A stretch of 57,728 bases of DNA, taken from a virus. The translations under genes were made by a program, and so were the position numbers. Under the pieces are notes generated by a model. That model saw only the letters and a list, made by a program, of their open reading frames with translations. It did not search any database and was not told the origin of the DNA. The stretch is from IMG/VR virus record IMGVR_UViG_3300030430_005103, positions 1 through 57,728 of that record, one strand, 5' to 3'. Of the stretch, positions 7,782-16,512 are shown piece by piece; within the stretch, counting starts at the first letter, position 1; the number at the start of each line of letters is the position of its first letter.

Positions 7782-9040
7782 TGAAAGTTTTAGTAAGAGG
7801 TCCAGCTTTGACAAGGACCGGTTATGGTGAACATTGTCGGTTTGTTCTTAGAGCACTCAAAGATGTTGAAGGATTAGATTTATACTTATTACCGGTTAAT
7901 TGGGGTGAATCATCTTGGGTTTGGGAAAATAACGAAGAAAGAGATTGGTTGGATGAGATAGTCCGTAAAACTTCTATATATGCTCAACAAAATGGGCAAT
8001 ATGATATGTCAATTCAAGTTACTATACCAAATGAGTGGCAAAAAATGGCACCTGTGAATATAGGTGTCACGGCCGGTATTGAAACGACAAAAGTGGCGCC
8101 CATATGGTTACAAAAATGTAACGAAATGGATAGGGTTATCACGATTTCAGAGCACTCAAAACAAACTCTCATCAACACTGTTTACGAAGGTGTAGATCAA
8201 AGAACTGGTCAAAGAATGATACTTAAATGCGAAAAAGATGTGAGCATAGTTCATTACCCAGTTAAACATTTTGAATCTTTACCTGAGTTGGATTTAGATT
8301 TAAGCACTAAATTTAATTTTCTTACGGTAGCTCAGTGGGGACCCAGAAAAAATTTAGGAGCAACTATAAAATGGTTTGTTGAAGAATTTATCGATAACCC
8401 TGAAGTTGGATTAGTTGTCAAAACATCTGTAAGAGGTGGATACCTCATGGATAGGGATATGATATATCCTGAATTACAAAAAATTATTTCTAAATATGAA
8501 AATAGAAAGTGTAAAGTTTATTTATTACATGGAGATTTAGATGATAATGAAATGCATTCCTTGTATAATCATAAAAACATAAAATGCTTGATTAGCCTTA
8601 CTCGTGGGGAAGGTTTTGGCCTCCCTCTTTTCGAAGCTGCTTATTCTGGCCTCCCAGTTTTGGCAACAGATTGGTCCGGGCATTTAGATTTTCTATATAA
8701 GCCAACCAAAAATAAAAAAGGAAAAGAAAAGATTAAGGCTCATTTTGCTAAAGTGGATTACGATTTACAACCAATATCTGAAGATGCTGTTTGGGATGGC
8801 GTATTACAAAAAGATTCTATGTGGGCATATGCTCAACAAGGATCATATAAGATGAAATTGCGTGAAGTTTATAAAGATTATGGAAGATATAAATCGCAGG
8901 CCGCAAAACTTCAGAAGTGGATCGTTAAAGAATTTTCAGAAGAAAAAGTCTTTTCTGATATGCGAAATGCCATCATAGATGAAGAAACTAAAAACTATCT
9001 TGAATGGGTCGGTTCTTTAGAGGAATTAGAAGTTGCGTAA
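7781..9040 (+). CDS. GT4-type glycosyltransferase (second)
   Basis: A 419-residue GT-B protein. ATG 7781 overlaps the preceding TGA; an upstream in-frame TTG at 7778 is ignored. AAGGAGG lies just before the start. The N-terminus has RGPALTRTGYGEHCRF. The donor domain has TRGEGFGLPLFEAAYSGLPV at about residues 274-293 with the E-x7-E pair, followed by ATDWSGHLDFL. It is distinct from the first glycosyltransferase but the same architecture, so the two probably act in sequence on one glycan. Confidence 0.87.
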   Translation: MKVLVRGPALTRTGYGEHCRFVLRALKDVEGLDLYLLPVNWGESSWVWENNEERDWLDEIVRKTSIYAQQNGQYDMSIQVTIPNEWQKMAPVNIGVTAGIETTKVAPIWLQKCNEMDRVITISEHSKQTLINTVYEGVDQRTGQRMILKCEKDVSIVHYPVKHFESLPELDLDLSTKFNFLTVAQWGPRKNLGATIKWFVEEFIDNPEVGLVVKTSVRGGYLMDRDMIYPELQKIISKYENRKCKVYLLHGDLDDNEMHSLYNHKNIKCLISLTRGEGFGLPLFEAAYSGLPVLATDWSGHLDFLYKPTKNKKGKEKIKAHFAKVDYDLQPISEDAVWDGVLQKDSMWAYAQQGSYKMKLREVYKDYGRYKSQAAKLQKWIVKEFSEEKVFSDMRNAIIDEETKNYLEWVGSLEELEVA

Positions 9041-9881
9041 ATACGTCTTTGTAATGGACTTTTTTTTTAGTGAGTTTCAAGGTGGAGCAGAATTAAACGC
9101 TGAAACTCTTGCTAACTCTCTAAAACAAAACGGCGCAGAAATAGAATTAATTAATTCTTCTAAAGTCACAATTGATTTTATGAAACAAAGACTAAACGAT
9201 GTATTTGTTTTTGGTAATTTTGTTCTGTTGTCTGAAGAATCAAAAAGCTTTGCTATTGACAATTTAACTTATTTGATCTATGAGCAAGATCATAAATATT
9301 TAAAAACAAGAAACCCAATTTTCTTTCCAAATTTTAAAGCCCCAGCACATATGTTATGTAACATAGATTTTTTTAAAGCGGCGAAGAAAAATTTATTTTT
9401 AACAAAACTTTCAAGAGATGTATTTGTTGAAAATACCGGTTTAGACAATGTTTATAATTTAGGATGTTCAATATGGTCGAAAGAAGACTTAAACACGATG
9501 AGACAGCTATGCAATAGTGAAAAAGTTGATAAAGTTGCTGTGTTGGATTCAGATAATCCGATTAAAAAAAGAGCTAAAACAGTTGAGTACTGCAGTAATA
9601 ATAATTTAGATTTTGAATTAATAAAAGATAAAAACTATCACAAATTTTTAGAGAAGTTATCAAGATATAAAAAATTTATTTTCTTTACGGGTCACTTAGA
9701 AACGTGCGCTAGAATTCTCGTTGAAGCTAAAATGTTGAATGTTGAAGTTTCCTATCAAAAAAAATTAATTGGAGCAGCATCAGAACCTTGGTTTAAATTA
9801 TCTGGTTTGGAATTAATTGATGAAGTAGAAAAAATATGTGAAGAAATGCCGATAAAGGTAATGGAAATTGCTAATGAATAA
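9033..9881 (+). CDS. Shortened GT-B glycosyltransferase-like protein
   Basis: A 282-residue protein. The TTG at 9033 is taken as the start because AGAGGA lies 8 nt before it and the first beta strand (RKYVFVMDFFF) would be lost from the next ATG. The N-terminus shows the GT-B glycine loop EFQGGAELNAETLANSLKQ. The C-terminal half holds a weak E-x7-E-like segment (LETCARILVEAKMLNVEV). It is about 100 residues shorter than its two neighbours and its donor motif is degenerate, so it may be a divergent transferase or a non-catalytic partner. It overlaps both neighbours by 8 nt. Confidence 0.7.
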   Translation: MRKYVFVMDFFFSEFQGGAELNAETLANSLKQNGAEIELINSSKVTIDFMKQRLNDVFVFGNFVLLSEESKSFAIDNLTYLIYEQDHKYLKTRNPIFFPNFKAPAHMLCNIDFFKAAKKNLFLTKLSRDVFVENTGLDNVYNLGCSIWSKEDLNTMRQLCNSEKVDKVAVLDSDNPIKKRAKTVEYCSNNNLDFELIKDKNYHKFLEKLSRYKKFIFFTGHLETCARILVEAKMLNVEVSYQKKLIGAASEPWFKLSGLELIDEVEKICEEMPIKVMEIANE

Positions 9882-10731
9882 GTGGTTAACAATTCCAATA
9901 AAAGAAAGAAAGTTGATGTTTAGAAAGCTTGGCAAAAACAGAACTCGACAACAAAAAACAAAATTGTTTAAAAATATGTTTCAAGGCTCAGAGTCAGTTT
10001 GTTTTTTAACAGGGGTTAGTCTAAATGAATTTCCGGCCGATAAGATAGAAAAATTCTGCGAAAATAAGGCTGTTTTTGCTGTTAAAACTGCAGCTCAAAA
10101 GTTTCCAAACATTGTTGATATATGTATAACCAATTCTTATAATACTTTTCATTTTCCAGAGGATAGAAATTATTTAGTTTTTGCTAGGCAAGATATGCCA
10201 ATTAATCAACCCAACTGGGTTAATTTAGATTTAATAAAAAGAGACACATACTCTTTAAAGTTTAAAAACAACCCCGACATTCTTTGGGGCTCTGATATTT
10301 CTTGTGGTCATTCAAGATCAGTATGTAAAGCCAATCGCTGGCATGAGAATTCTTTAGACAATAATCCAGACAATAGAATATTAGGACCAGGAATCATGTT
10401 TGATACTGTCGCTGCAGTAATGGCACATACGGGTGTCAAGTTGATTAGTTTTCTGGGGTGGGATGGATCCAGGTTGAACGAAGAGGGGAAAATAAAACAC
10501 TTTTATGACATCGAGACTGACTACAAGCCAACAATGAATTATGTATCTGATGATTTTGATATGAAAAATCTTAAAGCTGACTTAATAGAACATGAGCAAG
10601 AAATTGGTCAAAAATCAGAAATTGACTTGACAAACTATCTAAAATCTAATAACATTAATATCGAAATACTTTCAAAAATGAGCAATATCAATTCTTGTGT
10701 TGATAGAAATTTTGTTCTTTATAAGGGATAA
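9874..10731 (+). CDS. Putative sialyltransferase-like (GT42/DUF115-type) protein
   Basis: A 285-residue protein; ATG 9874 is chosen over the TTG at 9868. A Rossmann-like N-terminal half (VCFLTGVSLNEFPADKI) is followed by GPGIMFDTVAAVMAHTGVKL and ISFLGWDGSRLNEEGKIKHF. This order (a G-x-S-L loop, a hydrophobic helix after a G-P-G or S-G turn, then a L-x-G-x-D strand) matches the pattern of GT42 sialyltransferases and DUF115 proteins. It lies directly before a NeuB-like synthase, which supports a sugar-transfer role. The assignment is by pattern and neighbourhood; it is not secure. Confidence 0.55.
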   Translation: MNKWLTIPIKERKLMFRKLGKNRTRQQKTKLFKNMFQGSESVCFLTGVSLNEFPADKIEKFCENKAVFAVKTAAQKFPNIVDICITNSYNTFHFPEDRNYLVFARQDMPINQPNWVNLDLIKRDTYSLKFKNNPDILWGSDISCGHSRSVCKANRWHENSLDNNPDNRILGPGIMFDTVAAVMAHTGVKLISFLGWDGSRLNEEGKIKHFYDIETDYKPTMNYVSDDFDMKNLKADLIEHEQEIGQKSEIDLTNYLKSNNINIEILSKMSNINSCVDRNFVLYKG

Positions 10732-10732
10732 A

Positions 10733-11560
10733 ATGAAAAAAGTTTACATAATAGCAGAAATAGGAATTAACCACAACGGCAGTTTGCAAACAGCTAAAAA
10801 ATTAATTGATTTAGCTTCTGTTGCTGGCTGTGATGCGGTAAAATTTCAAAAAAGAAACCCAGACGTTTGTGTACCTGATCATCAAAAAAATGTAATGAGA
10901 CAAACTCCTTGGGGAGAAATGACTTATTTAGAATATAAGTATCGTATGGAGTTTGGGAAAGAAGAATATGATGAAATCAATGTGTATTGTAAAGAAAAAA
11001 ACATTGATTGGTCTGCTTCTCCTTGGGATTTAGATAGTTTAGAGTTCCTAATGGATTATGATCTTCCTTGGATTAAGATTCCGTCTGCCATGATCACAAA
11101 TGAAAACTTGATGAAAGCATCTGCTGCTACTGGTAAAAAAATTATATTTTCCACTGGTATGAGCACTTATGAGGAGATTGACAAAGCTGTTGAATGGCTG
11201 GGGTCTTCTGAAACTCTTATGCTTCATTGTAATTCAACTTACCCAGCGCCTTTAGAGGATTTGAATTTAAGTTGTATTAAAACTTTAAAAGAAAGGTATG
11301 GTTGTGAAGTCGGCTATAGCGGCCACGAATTTAGATTAGGGACGTCTGTAGCAGCCATATATCTTGGAGCTACTTGTATTGAACGTCACATAACTCTAGA
11401 TAGAACAATGTGGGGCTCAGATCACATGTCTTCTGTAGAGCCTCAAGGTTTAATAAAAATGGTTAGAGGGATTAGAGAGTTAGAAGTTGCATATGGAGAT
11501 GGTGTTAAAAAAGTTACCTCCGGAGAGCTAGCGCCCAGAAAAAAACTAAGAGGTTATTGA
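10733..11560 (+). CDS. neuB: NeuB-like nonulosonic acid synthase, catalytic domain only
   Basis: A 275-residue protein; ATG 10733 follows AAGGGA and is preferred over an upstream in-frame codon at 10697. It condenses a hexosamine-derived sugar with phosphoenolpyruvate to make a sialic-acid-type nine-carbon sugar. TIM-barrel motifs are all visible: IAEIGINHNGS, AVKFQKR, SASPWD, IPSAMITN, FSTGMS, LHCNSTYPAP, GYSGHE and ERHITLDRTMWGSDH. Canonical NeuB is about 340 residues with a C-terminal SAF (antifreeze-like) domain; this protein stops at RKKLRGY just after the barrel, so that domain is missing. The exact product (sialic, legionaminic or pseudaminic acid) cannot be told. Confidence 0.9.
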   Translation: MKKVYIIAEIGINHNGSLQTAKKLIDLASVAGCDAVKFQKRNPDVCVPDHQKNVMRQTPWGEMTYLEYKYRMEFGKEEYDEINVYCKEKNIDWSASPWDLDSLEFLMDYDLPWIKIPSAMITNENLMKASAATGKKIIFSTGMSTYEEIDKAVEWLGSSETLMLHCNSTYPAPLEDLNLSCIKTLKERYGCEVGYSGHEFRLGTSVAAIYLGATCIERHITLDRTMWGSDHMSSVEPQGLIKMVRGIRELEVAYGDGVKKVTSGELAPRKKLRGY

Positions 11561-12309
11561 TGAAAGTTTCACCATATAGCCAAGGAGATGCCAACTTTAA
11601 AGACCTATCTAGAAAGAAAGCCTACCATATTTTCAAAGACTACAGCTTTTTTAAAGGCATATTTTCTGATAATGAAATCATATTTTCAAATTCAAAAGAA
11701 ATGATTTCAAAATATAAAAACAAAAAAATATTAGTTATAGGTGGTGGGCCTTCAACTAAAGAACTGTTAAAAGGTGATTACGAAACTGTCTTTAATCAAT
11801 ACGATTTTTTGTGGTCTTCAAATTCTTTTTTTTTAAATTCTGATCTGAAAAATATTAAAATTGATTTAGCCATGATGATGCTAGAGCCTGATTTATATTC
11901 GAAAGAGTTTGTTGAATATAGTAATAAATTTAAACCAACTATAGGCTTTGAATTACATGATAAATGGAAAAAAGAAAATTTTCAATATGACGATTTATTT
12001 ATGATGCAAACAAGATTTTATGGTATAATAGGCGTATGCCAAAGAATGATTATATTCGCCAATATTTTAGAGGCAAATCAAATAGGGTTTGTTGGTTTAG
12101 ATGGGTTGAAGAGTATGAAAAAAGGTGATCATTCGTTTGAGAAAAATAAAAAAACACTTCCGAGTATAACAAACGAAGAGACATTTCAATATCAATGTGA
12201 TGAGCTTTGGCGATATATAAACAACAATTTTAAAAAATCTAAAATTATAAACCATGGATTTGACAACCCGTATCATAGAGGACTAAAAGAGAGACTGAAT
12301 GAAAAATAA
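11560..12309 (+). CDS. Second sialyltransferase-like (GT42/DUF115-type) protein
   Basis: A 249-residue protein; ATG 11560 overlaps the NeuB stop. Around residues 56-66 it carries ILVIGGGPSTKEL, matching the nucleotide-sugar loop (G-x-G-P-S-x-x-x) of GT42 sialyltransferases and DUF115 proteins. A later segment, FYGIIGVCQRMIIFANILEA followed by GFVGLDG, mirrors the helix-strand-L-D-G arrangement of the other candidate. It sits between NeuB and the cytidylyltransferase, the natural place for an enzyme that uses CMP-nonulosonate. Activity is inferred. Confidence 0.55.
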   Translation: MKVSPYSQGDANFKDLSRKKAYHIFKDYSFFKGIFSDNEIIFSNSKEMISKYKNKKILVIGGGPSTKELLKGDYETVFNQYDFLWSSNSFFLNSDLKNIKIDLAMMMLEPDLYSKEFVEYSNKFKPTIGFELHDKWKKENFQYDDLFMMQTRFYGIIGVCQRMIIFANILEANQIGFVGLDGLKSMKKGDHSFEKNKKTLPSITNEETFQYQCDELWRYINNNFKKSKIINHGFDNPYHRGLKERLNEK

Positions 12310-12988
12310 AAACGATATATGTTTAGTTGTCCAGGCCAGAATGGGTTCACAGAGAGTCCCTGGTAAAATGCTTAAGCCTTTCAGCGGCACAACTTTGATG
12401 GATGTATGTTTAGAAAAGCTAAGTAAATCAAAAGTAATTCCAAATGAAAACATCTTCATATCTGTCTGGGAGAAAGAACTTAAAGCAGTAGCCCACCGTC
12501 ACAATTTAAATGTATTTAACAGAAGCGAGGAGTCTGCTTTTTCAGAAGGGACGCCAATGACTACCATGTATGAATGGTGGGATAAACTAGATTTTAAATA
12601 TTGCGTTTTAATAAATGCCTGCGCCCCATTTTTAAAGCTATCGACAATTGAAAAATTTTTCGAATCATATGAAAAATCTCAATCTGACGGAATGTTTGGA
12701 GTGATCGAAAAGAAAAATTATTTTTGGGACAATGATAGCAAATTGATGACGCAGTGGCCAGAGGGCCAAGCTGTTATGAACACAAAATTTGTTGGCAATA
12801 CTTATGAAGCTGCGCATTGTCTGTATGCTGGCAAGATGAGCGATATTGGCAATGGGATATGGATGGGGGATTTTTCTATACCTGGTGATATAGAATTGTA
12901 TCCAATGGAGGAAAAAGAGACTCTAGATATTGATTACCAATGGCAGTTTGACATGTGCGAGGTCTTGTATAATGGAGGGCACAGATAA
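12299..12988 (+). CDS. CMP-nonulosonate synthetase-like cytidylyltransferase
   Basis: A 229-residue protein, the usual length for NeuA/SpsF-type enzymes. The N-terminal CTP-binding signature VVQARMGSQRVPGKMLKPF is at residues 10-28. The acidic metal site near the C-terminus is ETLDIDYQW. It would activate a sugar acid with CTP, giving the donor used by the adjacent sialyltransferase-like proteins. The Q-A-R-M-G-S signature is closest to the SpsF branch, so a related sugar acid is also possible. The start lies 11 nt inside the preceding gene. Confidence 0.85.
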   Translation: MKNKNDICLVVQARMGSQRVPGKMLKPFSGTTLMDVCLEKLSKSKVIPNENIFISVWEKELKAVAHRHNLNVFNRSEESAFSEGTPMTTMYEWWDKLDFKYCVLINACAPFLKLSTIEKFFESYEKSQSDGMFGVIEKKNYFWDNDSKLMTQWPEGQAVMNTKFVGNTYEAAHCLYAGKMSDIGNGIWMGDFSIPGDIELYPMEEKETLDIDYQWQFDMCEVLYNGGHR

Positions 12989-14457
12989 TGTTTTATATTT
13001 TTGAAATGGCCAACAACCACCAAGGCAGCGTGGCACACGCTAAATTAATTATTGATAAATTCTCTAGTGTGGCTAAGCAAAAGAAAATAGATGCCGCCAT
13101 TAAATTACAATTTAGACAACTTGATTCCTTTATTCATAAAGATTTTAAAAAATCAGATTTGAAGTTTGTCAAAAGATTTAATTCGACTAGACTGACTAAA
13201 AAACAATTTCAAGAAATAATTCAATACACAAAACAAAAAGGTTTGTTACCAATGGCAACTCCATTTGATAATGAATCCCTACATTGGCTATCAGATTTAA
13301 ACGTTCCGATAGTCAAAGTGGCTAGTTGTTCTATTGACGACTGGGTTCTTTTAGAAGAACTGTCAAATATAAATAAAAAAATAATTATTTCTACTGGCGG
13401 CGCCTCAATAAAAGTTTTAAAAAAAGTTTATGATCTGTTTAAAAGTAAAAAAAGAGATTTTGCTTTTATGCATTGTGTTGGAGAATACCCAACACCAATA
13501 GAAAATTCAAACCTAAATAGAATTACACTTTTAAAAGAAACGTTTCCAGATATTGAAATTGGATTCTCAACTCATGAGGCGCCTCAAGCTAAAACAATGT
13601 GCCCACACGCAGTTGCCATGGGTTGTACAATTATTGAAAAACACGTTGGTGTTGAAACAGAAGAAATAAAATTAAATTTGTATTCAAACACCCCGGAGCA
13701 AATGGCCAACGTTATAGATGAGGTTGGTTTGATAGAAAAAGCTATGATGGGTGTGTCAAACAGTGAAAAAGATTCCTTATCTAAGCTAAAAAGAGGCGCA
13801 TATGTCAAGAAAACATTACCAGAGGGCACAGTTTTAAAAAGGGAACATTTTTATTATTGTATGCCAAAGCAAGAAAATCAATTAGATGCATCTGATTGTT
13901 ATAAATTGTTTGATAAAAAACTTAAAAAGAAAATTGAAAAAGATGCGCCGATAACTGCTGATCACATAGACAACGAACACTCAGAATTAATATTACAAAT
14001 CGTTAAAAAAGCTAATAAAATTTTGAATAATTCAAAAGTTCCAATATACGGAAACGAAAAAGTTGAAATATCATGCCATTACGGGATAGAGAATTTTTTC
14101 AAAAAAGGCGCCTTAATTATCGATAAAATTAACAGAGAATATTGTAAAAAGATAATTGTAATGTTTCCAGAACAATCTCACCCTGTTCATAGACACATAA
14201 AAAAAGAAGAGGCTTTTGAGTTGCTGAGTGGAGATTGTACTTTAAATTTAAACGGCACAGATATAACTCTTAAAAAAGGAAAACCGGTTTTGATAGCTAG
14301 AGGTGTAAACCACTCTTTTAAATCTAAAAACGGATGCGTCATAGAAGAAGTTTCCACTACTCATGTGATAGGAGATTCAATTTATACTGACCCCTTAATC
14401 AACAGTTTAAAAACCGAAGAAAGAAAAATAAAAATAAGTTTAAAAGAAATACTATAA
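12988..14457 (+). CDS. NeuB-SAF-cupin fusion, second nonulosonic acid synthase
   Basis: A 489-residue three-domain protein. Residues 1-245 are a NeuB barrel (FEMANNHQGS, KLQFRQ, MATPFD, KVASCSIDD, ISTGGAS, MHCVGEYPTP, GFSTHEAP and IIEKHVG). Residues about 260-330 form the SAF domain (RGAYVKKTLPEGTVLKREHF). Residues about 380-489 form a cupin with metal-type histidines (PVHRHIKKEEAFELL, then RGVNHSF). It is quite unlike the first NeuB, so the phage carries two different synthases. The cupin might isomerise or bind the sugar. Its ATG overlaps the preceding TAA by one base. Confidence 0.88.
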   Translation: MFYIFEMANNHQGSVAHAKLIIDKFSSVAKQKKIDAAIKLQFRQLDSFIHKDFKKSDLKFVKRFNSTRLTKKQFQEIIQYTKQKGLLPMATPFDNESLHWLSDLNVPIVKVASCSIDDWVLLEELSNINKKIIISTGGASIKVLKKVYDLFKSKKRDFAFMHCVGEYPTPIENSNLNRITLLKETFPDIEIGFSTHEAPQAKTMCPHAVAMGCTIIEKHVGVETEEIKLNLYSNTPEQMANVIDEVGLIEKAMMGVSNSEKDSLSKLKRGAYVKKTLPEGTVLKREHFYYCMPKQENQLDASDCYKLFDKKLKKKIEKDAPITADHIDNEHSELILQIVKKANKILNNSKVPIYGNEKVEISCHYGIENFFKKGALIIDKINREYCKKIIVMFPEQSHPVHRHIKKEEAFELLSGDCTLNLNGTDITLKKGKPVLIARGVNHSFKSKNGCVIEEVSTTHVIGDSIYTDPLINSLKTEERKIKISLKEIL

Positions 14458-14474
14458 CGTATGAAGGATTTGTA

Positions 14475-15380
14475 ATGAGAGAATCTAGTTGGCCGGAATA
14501 TTACTCCTTATGTAAAAATGAGTTTATAAATCAAAAACAAAAATCATCTATAGTTAAAAATATTTATGATCTTACAGTTGTAGAACATAATCAAAATGAC
14601 CCAGTTATCAATAGAGATGAAGCTTATTTTACAATTATAAATTCTATAGCTACTAAAGTTGATGCCTTACTTTCAGACAAATCAAAATATACTTTAAGAA
14701 ACCATTGTTACGCGCTAGATAATATTTGGCACTGCGAAGATGAACTTGTTCAATTGGGAGATTTTTTAATTCCTCAATTACAAGAAAAAGTTTTTGGTTC
14801 TTATATCCATGTCGATAATATCAAAATTTATAGAAATTTTGTGTCCAAACAAAAAGATTCATCTTCTTGGCTATGGCATTTAGATAACAACCCAAAAGAG
14901 CAAATAAAAGTTTTAATTTATTTAACTGACGTTGGTGCCGGCGATGGTGAATTTACGTATTTAAAAAACAAACAGGGAGAAGGTCTAAAAGTTCCAACAT
15001 CCAGAGTGTCATACCCAGACAATTGGAAAGAGCCATGGCAATTTCCACCTCCGTTTTTTTCTTTAGAAAATCTCAACAAATCATGGTATAAAGATAGAGT
15101 TCCAAAAAATATAATATCTAAACTGTGTGAAGAGGATGGATATTGTCCATATTCCGCACAAGGACCGAAAGGAACTTTATTTATTTTTGATAATAATATA
15201 ATTCACAAAGCAACGATCCCAAAAAACAACCATCGCGATGTTTTAATACTTCAAATAAAACCATCAATGATAAAAATATCACCAACTATTAATAAAAATA
15301 ATACTGGAAATGGCTGGAATCACACAACTTTTAATAAAGATCCTTCCATTTTAAATGTTTTAAAAAATATGATAGACTAG
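14475..15380 (+). CDS. 2-oxoglutarate/Fe(II) dioxygenase, PhyH-like
   Basis: A 301-residue protein with a double-stranded beta-helix iron site: HLD (His135, Asp137), a distal His in FDNNIIHKATIP (His244) and the 2-oxoglutarate Arg in NNHRDVL (Arg254). The order and spacing match phytanoyl-CoA-type dioxygenases. The segment LIYLTDVGAGDGEFTYL (147-163) is typical of the family. In this setting it probably hydroxylates a sugar or sugar-lipid, but the substrate is unknown. AAGGA precedes the start at suitable spacing. Confidence 0.82.
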   Translation: MRESSWPEYYSLCKNEFINQKQKSSIVKNIYDLTVVEHNQNDPVINRDEAYFTIINSIATKVDALLSDKSKYTLRNHCYALDNIWHCEDELVQLGDFLIPQLQEKVFGSYIHVDNIKIYRNFVSKQKDSSSWLWHLDNNPKEQIKVLIYLTDVGAGDGEFTYLKNKQGEGLKVPTSRVSYPDNWKEPWQFPPPFFSLENLNKSWYKDRVPKNIISKLCEEDGYCPYSAQGPKGTLFIFDNNIIHKATIPKNNHRDVLILQIKPSMIKISPTINKNNTGNGWNHTTFNKDPSILNVLKNMID

Positions 15381-15400
15381 ACTTATAAAAAGAGGCAATA

Positions 15401-16498
15401 ATGAACATTTTGATCCCAATGGCTGGCGAAGGGAGCAGGTTTAAAGTATCTGGAGTTGAAACACCAAAGCCGTTGATAATGGTTGACGACGTGCACATGG
15501 TTGAATGGGCAGTAAAAACTTTAAATATTCCCGGTAATTATATTTTCGTAACTAGAAATTATGTTAATAATGATAATAACAAGAAGTTAGACGCAGTATT
15601 AAGAAAAATTAAACCAAATTGTAAAATTATTAGAATAAATGAATTAACAAGAGGGGCCGCAGAAACATGTTTAGCGGCAAAAAAATTAATTGACAATGAT
15701 AACCCCTTGATAATCACTAATTGTGATCAGCTTATGAAATGGGATGCTGGTAGTTTCTTGTCTAGTTTAACAGGGGATGTCGACGGTTCTGTTGTAACTT
15801 ACAATTCTACAAACATAAAAAATAGTTTTATATCTTTTGATCATAACAATAATGTAATAGAAGTTAGAGAAAAAACTCCGATCAGCGATCACGCTTTGGT
15901 TGGCTTACATTATTGGAAGCATGGCTCTGACTTCGTTAGTTCAGCCGAAGAAATGATTAAAGAAAACGTAAAAGATGATGGAGAGTTTTACATCGCACCA
16001 ACTTATAATTTTCTAATAGCTAAAAATAAAAAAATATCATATTATCACTTAAAAAACAATCAATATATTTCTCTAGGAACACCAGAGGACCTATCCGTCT
16101 ATATTGGCAAAAAAAATGAATTTAAAGAAAATAAACCAAAAACAATTTTTTGTGATCTAGATGGTACTGTCTTAAAACACGTTCACAAATATTCAAACAT
16201 TGGTAAAATCAAACCTGAATTAAATGATGGTGTTATAGAAAAATTTGATGAATGGGACTCTTTAGGTCTAAAGATAATTTTAGTAACGGGTAGAAAAGAA
16301 TCGGCTAGGAAAAAAACAGAAGAAGATTTAGAAAGTCTAGGCATCCCGTATGATCAACTTGTAATGAATGTTGGAAATGGTCCGCGTGTCATGATAAATG
16401 ATAAGATATCTCAAGATTCTGGTGATCGCATACATGCTGTTAATGTCGTAACTGACTCTGGCTTCAGTTGTGTCGATTGGAAAAAATTTAAACTTTAG
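15401..16498 (+). CDS. Nucleotidyltransferase-HAD phosphatase fusion
   Basis: A 365-residue protein of two enzymes. Residues 1-240 are a sugar-phosphate nucleotidyltransferase: IPMAGEGSRF with TPKPL, the metal Asp in TNCDQ (Asp109) and EVREKTP. Residues about 245-365 are a HAD hydrolase with the nucleophile motif FCDLDGTVL (Asp252, Asp254), LVTGRKESARKK and a late acidic MINDK. It may dephosphorylate a sugar and activate another, which suits synthesis of an NDP-sugar or phospho-decoration. It sits 20 nt after the dioxygenase with its own AGAGG site. Confidence 0.85.
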   Translation: MNILIPMAGEGSRFKVSGVETPKPLIMVDDVHMVEWAVKTLNIPGNYIFVTRNYVNNDNNKKLDAVLRKIKPNCKIIRINELTRGAAETCLAAKKLIDNDNPLIITNCDQLMKWDAGSFLSSLTGDVDGSVVTYNSTNIKNSFISFDHNNNVIEVREKTPISDHALVGLHYWKHGSDFVSSAEEMIKENVKDDGEFYIAPTYNFLIAKNKKISYYHLKNNQYISLGTPEDLSVYIGKKNEFKENKPKTIFCDLDGTVLKHVHKYSNIGKIKPELNDGVIEKFDEWDSLGLKIILVTGRKESARKKTEEDLESLGIPYDQLVMNVGNGPRVMINDKISQDSGDRIHAVNVVTDSGFSCVDWKKFKL

Positions 16499-16512
16499 AA
16501 GGAGAATACATT

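Noticed and set aside
10697-10732. Longer start for the first NeuB, adding 12 residues
   Set aside because: The extension lies mostly inside the upstream gene and adds a hydrophobic stretch absent from NeuB families; ATG 10733 has its own AAGGGA site and gives the normal family start.
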